Shown here piece after piece: positions 22,202 to 30,605 of a stretch of 35,048 bases of DNA. Location: assembly GCA_021777495.1 (NCBI GenBank), contig JAJYDL010000005.1:1-35048 (forward strand), in the 5' to 3' direction. Within the stretch, counting starts at the first letter, position 1, and each line of letters opens with the position of its first letter. The DNA is from a bacterium (GTDB taxonomy: Bacteria; Patescibacteriota; Minisyncoccia; UBA6257; 2-01-FULL-56-20). A model generated the notes under the pieces. That model saw only the letters and a program-made list of their open reading frames with translations. It was not told the origin of the DNA and made no database searches. The translations under genes and the position numbers were made by a program.

Positions 22202-23746
22202 CTATGCGGAAGATGAGGCAAGACCGCGAAGGGCCCTTTCGATGCGCGCAAGGGATTCCTCCTTCCCGATGACCTGCATGATCTCCATGGGATCGGGAGA
22301 GGCCGCCTGGCCGGAAAGCGCCACGCGGAGCGGCCACAGTACCGCTCCCCTGCCCCGTGCATCGATGAGAGGGGTAAGTACCTGCAAGAGGGCGTCGCGC
22401 GATGCGAAGTCGCCGGGAGCGGACGCGCGAAGCGCGGCGGCGGCGTCCGTCAGCGAGGCGGTCGCATGGCGGACGGAATTCCCCTTCCAGACCAAGAGGT
22501 TCGGATCGTACGCGGGAAGGTCAAAAAGGAAACGGGATGATTCGGCTATTTCGGCAAGAGTCTTCGCGCGCGAAAGCTGGAGCGCGGCGGCGCGCATAAG
22601 GAGGGTGCCGTCCTGCCCGCCATCCGGCGGCGATCCTCCTCCGGAAGTATCGATGCCGGCCTTCGCGAAGAACGGCGACGCGGCCGATGCGAGTTCGGCA
22701 AGGGGCATGCGCTTCATGTGTTCGCGGTTAAGCCAGTCGAGCTTCTCCTCGTTGAATACGGCGCCCGCCTGCTGTACGCGGCCGATGTCGAAATGCTCGA
22801 CGGCGAACGCGCGATCGAAGACCTCATGGTCCTCTTTGGGATGCCAGCCGAGGAGGCTGAGGAAGTTCACGATGGCGTCGGGAAGATAACCCCGGTCGCG
22901 GTAGTTCGCGAGCGCAACATCCGAAAACCGCTTGGACATCTTGCTGCGGTCGGGGTTGAGGATAAGCGGGAGATGCGCGTAATGCGGCGTCGGGAATCCG
23001 AGCGCGCGCTGGACGAGGATCTGCTTCGGCGTGTTCGAAAAATGATCGTCTCCGCGGATCACATGCGTGATCTCCATGAGTGCGTCGTCCACCACGACGG
23101 CGAAATTATAGAGAGGCGTATCGAGGTCTTTCGCGATGACCTGGTCGCCGAGAAGTCCGGCATCGAAGGATGCCTTGCCGTGGATCATATCCGTGAACTC
23201 GACGGTCACCTCCGGTATCCTGAAGCGGATCACCTGGGGCTTCTTTCCGGGCGGCGGCGCGGCGAGGCTGCGGCAATGGCCGCCGTAGCGCGGAGGAAGT
23301 CCTGCATCGAGCATCGCCTGGCGCTGCGCCTCCAGGTCCTCTTTCGTGCAATAGCAGTAATATGCCTCTCCGCGCTCGAGGAGGTCCTCGAGATAACGCC
23401 GGTAGATCGCGGTGCGTTCGGTCTGCCGATACGGTCCATGGCTCCCGCGGTCGGGGCCGCCGTCGGGCGAAGGACCTTCATCCCAGTCGAGGCCGAGCCA
23501 CGAAAGGCCCTCGAAGATCGCATCCTCGTATTCCTTTTTCGAGCGTTCGCGGTCGGTGTCCTCGATACGGAGCACGAACGTCCCTCCGTGCTGGCGGGCG
23601 AAGAGCCAATTGAAGAGCGCGGTCCGCGCCGTACCGACATGAAGCGGTCCGGTGGGGCTCGGAGCGATCCGCACCCTGACCCGTTCCTTTTCCGCGGACG
23701 GCTGAGGTGCCCGCATTACGGAAGCTTTGGGAGCAGCGGTGTCCAT
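22202..23746 (-). CDS. gltX: Glutamyl-tRNA synthetase
   Basis: The 514-residue class I synthetase charges tRNA-Glu, and often tRNA-Gln in bacteria without GlnRS. The HIGH-type motif is PLHVG (34-38) within APSPTGPLHVGTART, and the KMSKR motif is at 269-273. The CYC segment near residue 131 and GGHC near 156-158 resemble the zinc site of E. coli GluRS. The N terminus has an unusual extension of about 20 residues before RVRIAPSP, and the C-terminal domain has a Gly/Pro/Asp-rich insertion (GGGSPPDGGQDG). The gene has its own -10 box and lies between murG and an exported protein gene. Confidence 0.95.
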   Translation of the reverse strand: MDTAAPKASVMRAPQPSAEKERVRVRIAPSPTGPLHVGTARTALFNWLFARQHGGTFVLRIEDTDRERSKKEYEDAIFEGLSWLGLDWDEGPSPDGGPDRGSHGPYRQTERTAIYRRYLEDLLERGEAYYCYCTKEDLEAQRQAMLDAGLPPRYGGHCRSLAAPPPGKKPQVIRFRIPEVTVEFTDMIHGKASFDAGLLGDQVIAKDLDTPLYNFAVVVDDALMEITHVIRGDDHFSNTPKQILVQRALGFPTPHYAHLPLILNPDRSKMSKRFSDVALANYRDRGYLPDAIVNFLSLLGWHPKEDHEVFDRAFAVEHFDIGRVQQAGAVFNEEKLDWLNREHMKRMPLAELASAASPFFAKAGIDTSGGGSPPDGGQDGTLLMRAAALQLSRAKTLAEIAESSRFLFDLPAYDPNLLVWKGNSVRHATASLTDAAAALRASAPGDFASRDALLQVLTPLIDARGRGAVLWPLRVALSGQAASPDPMEIMQVIGKEESLARIERALRGLASSSA

Positions 23747-23753
23747 GCGGTTA

Positions 23754-23762
23754 TTCTTACCA
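23754..23762 (-). promoter_or_regulatory. Possible extended -10 box of gltX
   Basis: TGG followed by TAAGAA on the minus strand lies seven nt before the ATG at 23746. The spacing matches other predicted leaderless starts; the box itself is a weak match and no -35 box is seen. Confidence 0.35.
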
Positions 23763-23806
23763 TACTCCGGAGGGAAAAAGAAGTGTTCCGGGCGCGCAAG
23801 GCGGCG

Positions 23807-24949
23807 CTATTCCTTTGCCGCAACGACGGCGATCACGTCTCCCGCAATCGCATCGGCCGCGCCGGGGATGAAGAACTTCGACGATGCGGCGCTCATGCGC
23901 GCGCGGAGGGCGCCGTCGGAAAGGATCCGGTCAAGCTGGCCGAAGAATATTCCCGGCAGAAGATTTTCCTCCTCGATCACGACCGCCGCGCCCGTTGCGG
24001 CGAATTCCTCGGCATCGATGAGCTGGTGTCCGTTCGCGGATTCCGCAAGCGGGATGAGGATTGCGGGAAGACCGAAGGCCGCAAGCTCAAACACCGAGCT
24101 TCCCGAGCGCGAAATGACGAGATCCGCCGCCGTCATCGCCATTGCCATGGTATCCGTAAGATACGGCGTTGCCTGATAACGGTTCTCGGTGCCTGCGCCA
24201 AGAAGCGCCGCGCGCGAAAGCTTTTCGACGTCGGTAAAGTTCGCCTGGCCGGTCTGATGGAGCACCTGGGTACGGGAAACGATCTGGGGAAGATTCGCAA
24301 GGATGAAATCGTTGATCCTCGTGGAACCCTGGGAACCTCCCGCAACAAGCGCGAGGGGCTTCGCGGGATCGAAGCCGAGATTCTCCTTCGCAAGCTCTTT
24401 CGTGGTGCGCAGTGCGGAAAGTTCCGTGCGAAGCGGCGATCCTACGACCTTCGTAATCGAAGGATTGAAATACTTCGCCGCGCGCGCAAAGCTCACGAAC
24501 ACTTCCGTCGAAAATCGCGAGGAAAGAAGGTTGTTGAGGCCGGGCTCGGCATCGGATTCATGGATAAGCACCGGAATGCGGTAGAACCATGCCGCAACGA
24601 CGACCCCGAAGGCGCCCGTGCCGCCTTTCGAAAAGACCGCGTCGGGCATGATGACGTAAAGTTGCCAGAGCGCCTGCACGAACCCGATAACGAATTTGGG
24701 AATGTCGAGAATATTTTCCAGCGAAAGATAGCGCCTTACCTTTCCCGCCATGATCGGCCGGAGGGTCATCCCCTTTTGTGCGAGAAGCCCCGCATATTGA
24801 TCGCGGGGTCCTACATAAAAGAACTCATACGGCGCCTGCATCGTTTTGAGGCGTCCTTCAAGCGCTTCCGCGACCGCAATAAGCGGGTACACATGCCCCC
24901 CGCTCCCGCCACCGGTGAATACCATCAGGAATTTTTCCTCGTCCGCCAT
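23807..24949 (-). CDS. murG: UDP-GlcNAc:lipid I N-acetylglucosaminyltransferase (MurG)
   Basis: The 380-residue glycosyltransferase makes lipid II at the inner face of the membrane. FTGGGSGGHVYPLIAVAEAL (11-30) is the N-terminal GxGGH loop. SKGGTGAFGVVVAAW and IHESDAEPGLNNLL match the N-domain motifs, VAGGSQGSTRINDF the start of the C-domain, and ISRSGSSVFELAAFGLPAILIPL the donor-binding site. I choose the ATG at 24949 because a full promoter ends seven nt before it; the longer frame to 24985 would include the promoter. The gene follows ftsW by 69 nt on the same strand, an arrangement close to the dcw cluster. Confidence 0.95.
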   Translation of the reverse strand: MADEEKFLMVFTGGGSGGHVYPLIAVAEALEGRLKTMQAPYEFFYVGPRDQYAGLLAQKGMTLRPIMAGKVRRYLSLENILDIPKFVIGFVQALWQLYVIMPDAVFSKGGTGAFGVVVAAWFYRIPVLIHESDAEPGLNNLLSSRFSTEVFVSFARAAKYFNPSITKVVGSPLRTELSALRTTKELAKENLGFDPAKPLALVAGGSQGSTRINDFILANLPQIVSRTQVLHQTGQANFTDVEKLSRAALLGAGTENRYQATPYLTDTMAMAMTAADLVISRSGSSVFELAAFGLPAILIPLAESANGHQLIDAEEFAATGAAVVIEEENLLPGIFFGQLDRILSDGALRARMSAASSKFFIPGAADAIAGDVIAVVAAKE

Positions 24950-24956
24950 AGCACTA

Positions 24957-24985
24957 ATGATATCAGTCAAAATCCCAAGCGCCAA
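24957..24985 (-). promoter_or_regulatory. murG promoter, predicted leaderless
   Basis: On the minus strand TTGGCG (24985-24980), a 17-nt spacer and TATCAT (24962-24957) preceded by TGA (extended -10) end seven nt before the ATG at 24949. No Shine-Dalgarno sequence is present. Confidence 0.7.
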
Positions 24986-25018
24986 ATGGGAGTGCCGGAC
25001 GTTCGAAGGGCGTCGGGC

Positions 25019-26170
25019 TTATTGCGCGTAACGGGATATGTTGAGCGACATTCCCATCATCGTGATGAAGGCGGCAAGGGCGGTTCCTCCGTAACTCACG
25101 AAGGGAAGCGGTACGCCGGTGAGCGGGATGACGCCGGAGATCGACGCCATATTCACGAATGCCTGGAGCGCGATGATCGTCCCGAATCCGATAAGGAGAA
25201 GCCTCCCGAACTGGTCCCCTATCTTTCGTGCAAGCCAGAACATGCGGAACGTGAGCAGGCCGAAAAGGACAATGAGGGAAGCCGCCCCGATAAACCCGAG
25301 TTCCTCCGCGATCACCGCAAAAATGGAATCGTCGATGGGATCGGGAAGATAGGTCGCTTTGACGGCGGATTGGCCGTATCCCACGCCCGTAACGCCACCG
25401 GATCCTATGGCGATGAGCGCCTGGTCAACCTGGTAGTTCTGCGTCTGGGTCTTCGATCCTTTGTTGAGGAAACCCTCGATGCGCGCCATGCGGTACGGCG
25501 TCACAAGGATGACGGCGGCGACAACCGCAAGACCGACACCAAGGAACGCAAGAATATAGCGGATCGGAGCCCCGCTCACGAAATAGACGGTAAGGCCCGA
25601 CGCGATGAGGATCATGACCGTGCTCGTGGCGGGCTGAAGCAGGAGGAGTATTCCGATGATACCGGAGACGATGGCGAACGGAAGAAGACCCGATTGGAAA
25701 TCCGTGGCACGCTTGAATTTCGTGTTGGAAAGCCATGCGGCAAGGTAGATGAGATAGGTGAGTTTCATAAGCTCCGCGGGCTGGAAGCTGAGCGGTCCGA
25801 AGCGCAGCCATCGGTTCGTATTGTTCACCACGGAGCCGAGCGGCGTGAACACGAGCACGAGAAAGAAGATGCTCACAAGGAGGAGGACGAGTGCCGCATT
25901 TTTGAACCGCTGATAGTTCAGACGGTACGCGACGAGAAACCCGAGCGCGCCGATCGTAAGGCCGTAGAGGAGCTGGTGTTCGATGTAATAATAGCTGTTG
26001 TTGAACTGGATCTTGCCGAGATCGGACGAGGCCGACGCAAGCATGGCGAGCCCGAATACGATAAGGACGGAAAAGACGGCCAAAAGAAAGTTGTCCGGAG
26101 CTCCCGCACGGAGGCGCCGGGAGGACGATTGGGGTTTATTGGATGGGGATGTACGCGTTCGTGGGGACAT
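25019..26170 (-). CDS. ftsW: SEDS-family peptidoglycan glycosyltransferase FtsW
   Basis: The 383-residue protein has about ten transmembrane helices. SEDS proteins polymerise lipid II with a partner penicillin-binding protein. Typical segments are NRWLRFGPLSFQPAELMKL and LIAIGSGGVTGVGYGQS, then the conserved loop YLPDPIDDSIFAVIAEELGFIGA and the end segment LTGVPLPFVSYGGTALAA. The position just upstream of murG favours FtsW over its paralogue RodA, although mreB is also in this window. It lies two nt after the amidohydrolase gene and so shares that gene's promoter. Confidence 0.92.
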   Translation of the reverse strand: MSPRTRTSPSNKPQSSSRRLRAGAPDNFLLAVFSVLIVFGLAMLASASSDLGKIQFNNSYYYIEHQLLYGLTIGALGFLVAYRLNYQRFKNAALVLLLVSIFFLVLVFTPLGSVVNNTNRWLRFGPLSFQPAELMKLTYLIYLAAWLSNTKFKRATDFQSGLLPFAIVSGIIGILLLLQPATSTVMILIASGLTVYFVSGAPIRYILAFLGVGLAVVAAVILVTPYRMARIEGFLNKGSKTQTQNYQVDQALIAIGSGGVTGVGYGQSAVKATYLPDPIDDSIFAVIAEELGFIGAASLIVLFGLLTFRMFWLARKIGDQFGRLLLIGFGTIIALQAFVNMASISGVIPLTGVPLPFVSYGGTALAAFITMMGMSLNISRYAQ

Positions 26171-26172
26171 GC

Positions 26173-27708
26173 TCAGACGGTACGGCGTAAGATTTTTCCA
26201 GGGAAAGATCCTTTAAACACCCCGTCGGATTCCGCAACGAAGCCGTTCACGACAGTGAACAATACTTCCGCGGGCTCGTCCTTTGCGCCATCGGTCCTGA
26301 AGCACGCAAGATCCGCAATGGCGCCCTCCTTGATCAATCCCCTCCCCTTGAGGCCGAACATCGCTGCCGGCGCGGAGGTGATTTTACGAACCGCCGCATC
26401 GAGAGGCATGAGACCCGCTGCCGCAAGGCCGAGGAATGTCGTGAAGGTTGAAGTGATCCGCCGGGGCCGGAATCGCCGCGAGGCCTGGCGGGTGCCGCGG
26501 CGGCCCCAGCTGGGCGCATTCGACGCAACGATGCTTCTCGCGCTCGTAAGAGCGTCCGATGCAAGGGATTCATCGATGTTCCGGTAAAGCACCGAGCATT
26601 TGAGATTCGTCGCCACCATCAGTTTGAGGAGCGCATCGCGCGGATCGTCGAGTCCGTATATCGCCGCGACTTCGCGCAGATTCTTTCCCGCGAACATCTC
26701 GTTCTTCGGAGCATCCATGACGATGAAATGCTCCGCATCGAGTGCGGGCATATCCCGACGGATCTTCGAAACGAGCCAGTCATCCTTTATATTCGCGAGC
26801 AACACTTTTACGCCGCCGTTCTGCGCCCACTCCGGAAGGAATGTATAGATGGGAAGGAGCGAATCCGGGAAGGGGTGGGCATCGAAACGGAAGGGAACGC
26901 TGTCGGGAAGCGCTTCGATCATCCGCAGGGCAGCGCGATATTCCTCCTCGGCGCCGCGCAAAGGCATGAAGTGGCTGATAAGGGTCTTTACGCGGCGATC
27001 TTCGGCGATCCTTATCGTCTCATTCACCGATGCCGCGATCCCCTTCCCCTCGTCGCGGAGATGCGTGGCGTATACGCCCCCGAATCGCGCAACCACGTCG
27101 GCAAGAAAGCTCAGTTCGAGCGGCGACGCTTCCCGGGCATGGACGTAGGAAAGGCCCGTCGAAAGGCCGAACGCTCCCTCGGTCATCGCCTCCTCGAGCA
27201 TGCGCGCAAATACGTTCATTTCGTTCTTCGTGAGATCGCGGAGGTCCTCCCCGATGAGCGCCCTTCGGATCGTGGCATGGCCCGCGAGCGTGCCGAAGTT
27301 CACCGCAAGCGGATGCGCCTCGAGTGAGGCAAGGAACTCGCCCACCGTATGCCAATTCACGTTGACGCGCGACGTATCGCCCCATTTCTGGACCGACTCG
27401 AGCGTACCGTACGCGAGTGGGGCGAGAGATGCGCCGCACATCCCGCCCATGAGCGTCGTTACCCCCTGGAGAAGGAAATCCTCCTGTTCCCTGCCCTCGA
27501 AAAGAGTGAGGTAATGATCGGAAGCGGAGCCGACGTCAATGAAGCCAGGAGCGAGATAGCTCCCTTGTCCGTCGAGGACGATGTCGGCTTTTTTGCCGGG
27601 AAAGCTTCCGATGGCGGATATCGTGTCGCCATTCACGAAGACATCCGAAAGTCCGGAAAATTCCTTTTCGCCTCCAAGGATCCGCACATTGCGGATGAGC
27701 AGTGTCAT
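26173..27708 (-). CDS. Amidohydrolase, D-aminoacylase/N-acyl-D-amino-acid deacylase family
   Basis: The 511-residue protein aligns throughout with D-aminoacylases, zinc enzymes that free D-amino acids from N-acyl forms. Kept features are APGFID, MGGMCGASLAP (the zinc Cys, here Cys91), YATHLRDEG (His216), ISHFMPL (His246) and the ending RGLIKEGAIADLACF. Two usual elements are missing. The HxH motif after GFID reads GSAS, and the catalytic Asp of the usual SDG motif is Asn397 in SNAPSWG. Activity may be changed or lost. Its tight link to ftsW and murG suggests a cell-wall role, which is inference. Its own promoter directly precedes the ATG. Confidence 0.85.
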   Translation of the reverse strand: MTLLIRNVRILGGEKEFSGLSDVFVNGDTISAIGSFPGKKADIVLDGQGSYLAPGFIDVGSASDHYLTLFEGREQEDFLLQGVTTLMGGMCGASLAPLAYGTLESVQKWGDTSRVNVNWHTVGEFLASLEAHPLAVNFGTLAGHATIRRALIGEDLRDLTKNEMNVFARMLEEAMTEGAFGLSTGLSYVHAREASPLELSFLADVVARFGGVYATHLRDEGKGIAASVNETIRIAEDRRVKTLISHFMPLRGAEEEYRAALRMIEALPDSVPFRFDAHPFPDSLLPIYTFLPEWAQNGGVKVLLANIKDDWLVSKIRRDMPALDAEHFIVMDAPKNEMFAGKNLREVAAIYGLDDPRDALLKLMVATNLKCSVLYRNIDESLASDALTSARSIVASNAPSWGRRGTRQASRRFRPRRITSTFTTFLGLAAAGLMPLDAAVRKITSAPAAMFGLKGRGLIKEGAIADLACFRTDGAKDEPAEVLFTVVNGFVAESDGVFKGSFPGKILRRTV

Positions 27709-27714
27709 GATTCC

Positions 27715-27723
27715 ATTATACCA
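27715..27723 (-). promoter_or_regulatory. Extended -10 promoter of the amidohydrolase-ftsW operon, predicted leaderless
   Basis: TGG followed by a perfect TATAAT (27720-27715, minus strand) ends six nt before the ATG at 27708. No consensus -35 box is present, as expected for an extended -10 promoter. Confidence 0.7.
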
Positions 27724-27734
27724 CTCGCGAAACG

Positions 27735-28646
27735 TCAGGGTAGCGAATATGCGGTGAATTTCCGTTCTCCGACGGGGAAAAAAGCGATAGTTCCGTCGCG
27801 ATCGGTCCGAAATACCTCCGCATCCGTTCCCATTGCGATGCGCGAGAGGACGTCGTCGGAAGGCTGACCGGCAAGGCCTCCGGAACCCGTTTCGATAACG
27901 ACCGCGCGGGGCGAGGCCGCCTCCAAAAGCGCCAAACCCGTGGAATCCTTCGCACCATGCCGGGGAGCTTTGAGGAGTTCCGCCTCGAGCGCATCCCTAT
28001 AGCGGTATACGAGAGCATGTTCGATTGCCGTGCCGATATCCGCGGCAAAGAGGGCGTTCAATCCCCGCACGCGCGCAAGGGCAACGATACCCGTGTCGGT
28101 AAGGACCGCAGCTCCTTGGGCGAGGCGGTAATCCGGGGAAAGAATATCGATTTCACCCGCGCTTCCGGCGCGTATCCTATCCCCCGCGCCAAGGGTAAGG
28201 AGCGGGATATTCTGAGATGCCAGCCTTTCGAGAAGCGCCGGCCATGCCGTGATGCCGGGAGATGCGTCGCGTCCGCCATAGGCGACGGCACCGATGCGAT
28301 AGCGGTCCATGATCGCAGCGAGGCCGCCGAAATCGCCTGCTTCGGGGCAGGAAATGATGACAAGCGCAAGCGAACGATCGCCGGGTCCGGAGATCGAATC
28401 GAGCGCGTGGACCGCTGCAGTACCCGCGGGACCGGCATCGATGAGAACGCGTACGCCGTGGCCGAAATCGATGAGCTCCGCATCGCCGGATCCCACATTG
28501 AGAAAATAGATGCCGGGCCCGTGCGAAGCTGTTGCGGAGGAAGCATCGGAAAAGATGCGATACCAGAGGATGGCATCCGCAAGAACGACGAGGATCGCCA
28601 TGATCGCAAACCACGAACCCGATGTCCTGTGCCTCCGCATCTGCAT
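27735..28646 (-). CDS. ComEC-type metallo-beta-lactamase domain protein, metal site degenerate
   Basis: The 303-residue protein has one N-terminal transmembrane helix (about 12-30) and then a metallo-beta-lactamase domain of the kind found at the C terminus of ComEC. FLNVGSGDAELIDF and VLIDAGP match the fold's start. The metal motif, normally TH-x-D-x-DH-x-GG, reads SCPEAGDFGG (99-108), so the His and Asp ligands are lost. The later HHGS motif reads RHGA (229-232), while the middle Asp203 is kept. The fold is clear but nuclease activity is doubtful. It follows the ComEC channel gene by 14 nt, so a split ComEC is likely. Confidence 0.8.
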   Translation of the reverse strand: MQMRRHRTSGSWFAIMAILVVLADAILWYRIFSDASSATASHGPGIYFLNVGSGDAELIDFGHGVRVLIDAGPAGTAAVHALDSISGPGDRSLALVIISCPEAGDFGGLAAIMDRYRIGAVAYGGRDASPGITAWPALLERLASQNIPLLTLGAGDRIRAGSAGEIDILSPDYRLAQGAAVLTDTGIVALARVRGLNALFAADIGTAIEHALVYRYRDALEAELLKAPRHGAKDSTGLALLEAASPRAVVIETGSGGLAGQPSDDVLSRIAMGTDAEVFRTDRDGTIAFFPVGERKFTAYSLP

Positions 28647-28660
28647 GGCGTTCGGGTATA

Positions 28661-29830
28661 TCAGTCACGGCCGTGCGTTCCGAAAAGGATTGCGCCAAGG
28701 ATGGAATAGTATGCGATAAGCGCGGCCGAAGGAAATGCTGCGGCAGGTATGGCAATCGGCACTGTCGCGAATATATCGAACATCACCTTCTCATATTCAA
28801 GAAGGGGCGCGAGCGGGGCGGTAAAGAGGATCGCAACGGGCTGGATGAGCCTTCCGATCGTGGCGGCACCCATGCCAAGCCAAAGGATCGCGCCAAGCGG
28901 CAAACCGGCGAAGACATTCGAAATGAATGATATGAGGGGAAAGGAACCGTAGAGTACGGCGACGGCGGGGAGTATCGCGATGTTCACCGCCGTCGCGGTG
29001 ACGGCATGGAACGAAAGCGCGCGGTGCAGTGCGCTTTTGCCGGGAAAACGCCGGGAGACGGCCTCTTCAAAGAGCGGTGAAATAAGGGATATCCCGATGA
29101 TGCTCAAAAAAGAAAGAATGAATCCCCTGCTTCCCCAGATTCCCGGATCCCAAATGACCATGGAAACCGCCGTAAGAAGCACGACGAAATTCCTCTCTCC
29201 GCGGCGCCCCAAAAGTTCCGCAACGGAAGAGGCGCATACCATAGTCCCGGCGCGTACCGCGGAAACGGGGAATCCCGCCGCTGCGGCGAAAAGGACGACA
29301 AGCGTAATACCGATAAGAAGCGATGCGGCACGCGGCAAGGCGGAACCGGAAATGATGCGCGTCGTTTCTCCGAGGAGGTGCATTTTATAGCCGTACATTC
29401 CCACAAGATAGGAATTCCCGGAGGATTCCATTGCGGCACGCATGCCGGACGGGAGCTCGCCCGATGAACCGCCGAGAAGTGCGGCAAGAAGGGCCGCGGA
29501 TGGATACGGGAGGAACGGATCGTGCATGACCGTCGAAGCACCTTGCGCGAGGAAGGAACCGGATGCCGCTCCTCCGGGAAGGGATCCCCCGAGGGTCCCC
29601 TCGCGAAGCTGTCCGTATGCAAACGCGCAGAGGAATGTTCCGATGAACGATGCGGCAGGAATAGCCCAGCCGCGCGGCCAGAAGAGGAAGGTTCCCAGGG
29701 AACCGAATACCGCAAGAACGGGAAGGAGCGGATCCACGCGCCAACCCGCGGAAACCGCGAAAGTTCCCGCAAGGATCGCGGATTCGCAGACGAGAGCGAT
29801 ATCACGGGGTCGGGGTCCTGCGCGCGTCAC
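28661..29830 (-). CDS. comEC: ComEC/Rec2 competence channel protein (channel domain only)
   Basis: The 389-residue polytopic protein carries the competence domain that moves single-stranded DNA across the inner membrane. Recognisable parts are GGSSGELPSGMRAAMESSGNS, SAVRAGTMVCASSVAELLGR and the helix WDPGIWGSRGFILSFLSIIGI. LISFISNVFAGLPLGAILWLG closes the domain. The metallo-beta-lactamase part is encoded separately by the next gene, and the N-terminal OB-fold region of long ComEC proteins is missing. The start is a GTG at 29830 without a clear ribosome-binding site. It follows trmD by 34 nt. The prepilin at 8 kb could be a partner for DNA uptake. Confidence 0.85.
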   Translation of the reverse strand: MTRAGPRPRDIALVCESAILAGTFAVSAGWRVDPLLPVLAVFGSLGTFLFWPRGWAIPAASFIGTFLCAFAYGQLREGTLGGSLPGGAASGSFLAQGASTVMHDPFLPYPSAALLAALLGGSSGELPSGMRAAMESSGNSYLVGMYGYKMHLLGETTRIISGSALPRAASLLIGITLVVLFAAAAGFPVSAVRAGTMVCASSVAELLGRRGERNFVVLLTAVSMVIWDPGIWGSRGFILSFLSIIGISLISPLFEEAVSRRFPGKSALHRALSFHAVTATAVNIAILPAVAVLYGSFPLISFISNVFAGLPLGAILWLGMGAATIGRLIQPVAILFTAPLAPLLEYEKVMFDIFATVPIAIPAAAFPSAALIAYYSILGAILFGTHGRD

Positions 29831-29864
29831 TTTCCCACCCTATCAAATATGAAGTAAAAGAAAC

Positions 29865-30605
29865 TTAAAGGGTCCTGCCCCGATGCGACTCCCGCCATTC
29901 GGAAATCTTTTTATGGTTGCCGGAAAGAAGTACCGGAGGGACCTTCCACCGCGAACGCTTCTTCGGATCGGGCGCGAAGGATTCGGGGCGGGTATATGTG
30001 GGAAATGAGCCGTTCACCTCTTCGAGCGATTCTTCTTTCCCGATGAATCCGGGCACGTGACGGCTTACCGCTTCCATGAGAACAAGGGCGGGGATCTCTC
30101 CGCCGGAAAGCACATAGTTTCCTATCGAAATCTCCTCGTCGGCGATATGCTCCGCAACCCGTTCATCGACGCCCTCATAGCGGCCGCATACGAGTACGAG
30201 GTGGTCGTACTTCGCGAGGCGGCGCGCCGTGTGCGCATCGAATGCCTCACCGCGCGCCGAAAAAAGGATGGTGCGTACGCGCGGCTTCCGTGTGCGCTTT
30301 TTTGTAATGCCTCGCATTACCGCACGAAACGCGGCCCAGATCGGCTGGATCTTGAGGACCATCCCGGGCCCGCCGCCGAACGGCCGGTCATCCACCTTAT
30401 TGTGGCGATCTTCGGTGAAATCACGGAGGTCGTGGAGTGCGACGGTGATGATGCCGCTCTCTTTTGCGCGCGCGAAAAGCGATTCGCCGAGATACGATGA
30501 GAACATGCCCGGAAATATCGTGAGGATATGGAACCCGAGCGTCTTGGACGCCCTTTTTCTTCCACTACCGTCGGTACGTATTGTCCTTTTCGTAGTCTTC
30601 TTCAT
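29865..30605 (-). CDS. trmD: tRNA (guanine-37-N1)-methyltransferase (TrmD)
   Basis: TrmD methylates G37 next to the anticodon and prevents frameshifting. The SPOUT knot is intact: FHILTIFPGMFSSYLGESLF, RPFGGGPGMV, LVCGRYEGVDERV and the deep knot YVLSGGEIPALVLMEAVSR. The C-terminal domain ends with VPPVLLSGNHKKISEWR. I choose the ATG at 30605, which gives 246 residues, the usual length; the frame is open further but lies inside the VirD4-like gene. Even this start overlaps that gene by 41 nt, so translation of the two is probably coupled. No ribosomal protein genes accompany it, unlike the common rpsP-rimM-trmD-rplS operon. Confidence 0.93.
   Translation of the reverse strand: MKKTTKRTIRTDGSGRKRASKTLGFHILTIFPGMFSSYLGESLFARAKESGIITVALHDLRDFTEDRHNKVDDRPFGGGPGMVLKIQPIWAAFRAVMRGITKKRTRKPRVRTILFSARGEAFDAHTARRLAKYDHLVLVCGRYEGVDERVAEHIADEEISIGNYVLSGGEIPALVLMEAVSRHVPGFIGKEESLEEVNGSFPTYTRPESFAPDPKKRSRWKVPPVLLSGNHKKISEWRESHRGRTL

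Noticed and set aside
22196-22203. GGGGCCCC at the end of gltX as a terminator
   Set aside because: The palindrome has no loop and no T tract on the minus strand.
22718-26587. A plus-strand open frame of 1289 codons across gltX, murG, ftsW and the amidohydrolase gene
   Set aside because: It runs antisense to four well-identified genes and through their intergenic gaps. Its product is rich in Arg, Glu, His and Asp without any domain, as expected for the complement of GC-rich coding DNA.
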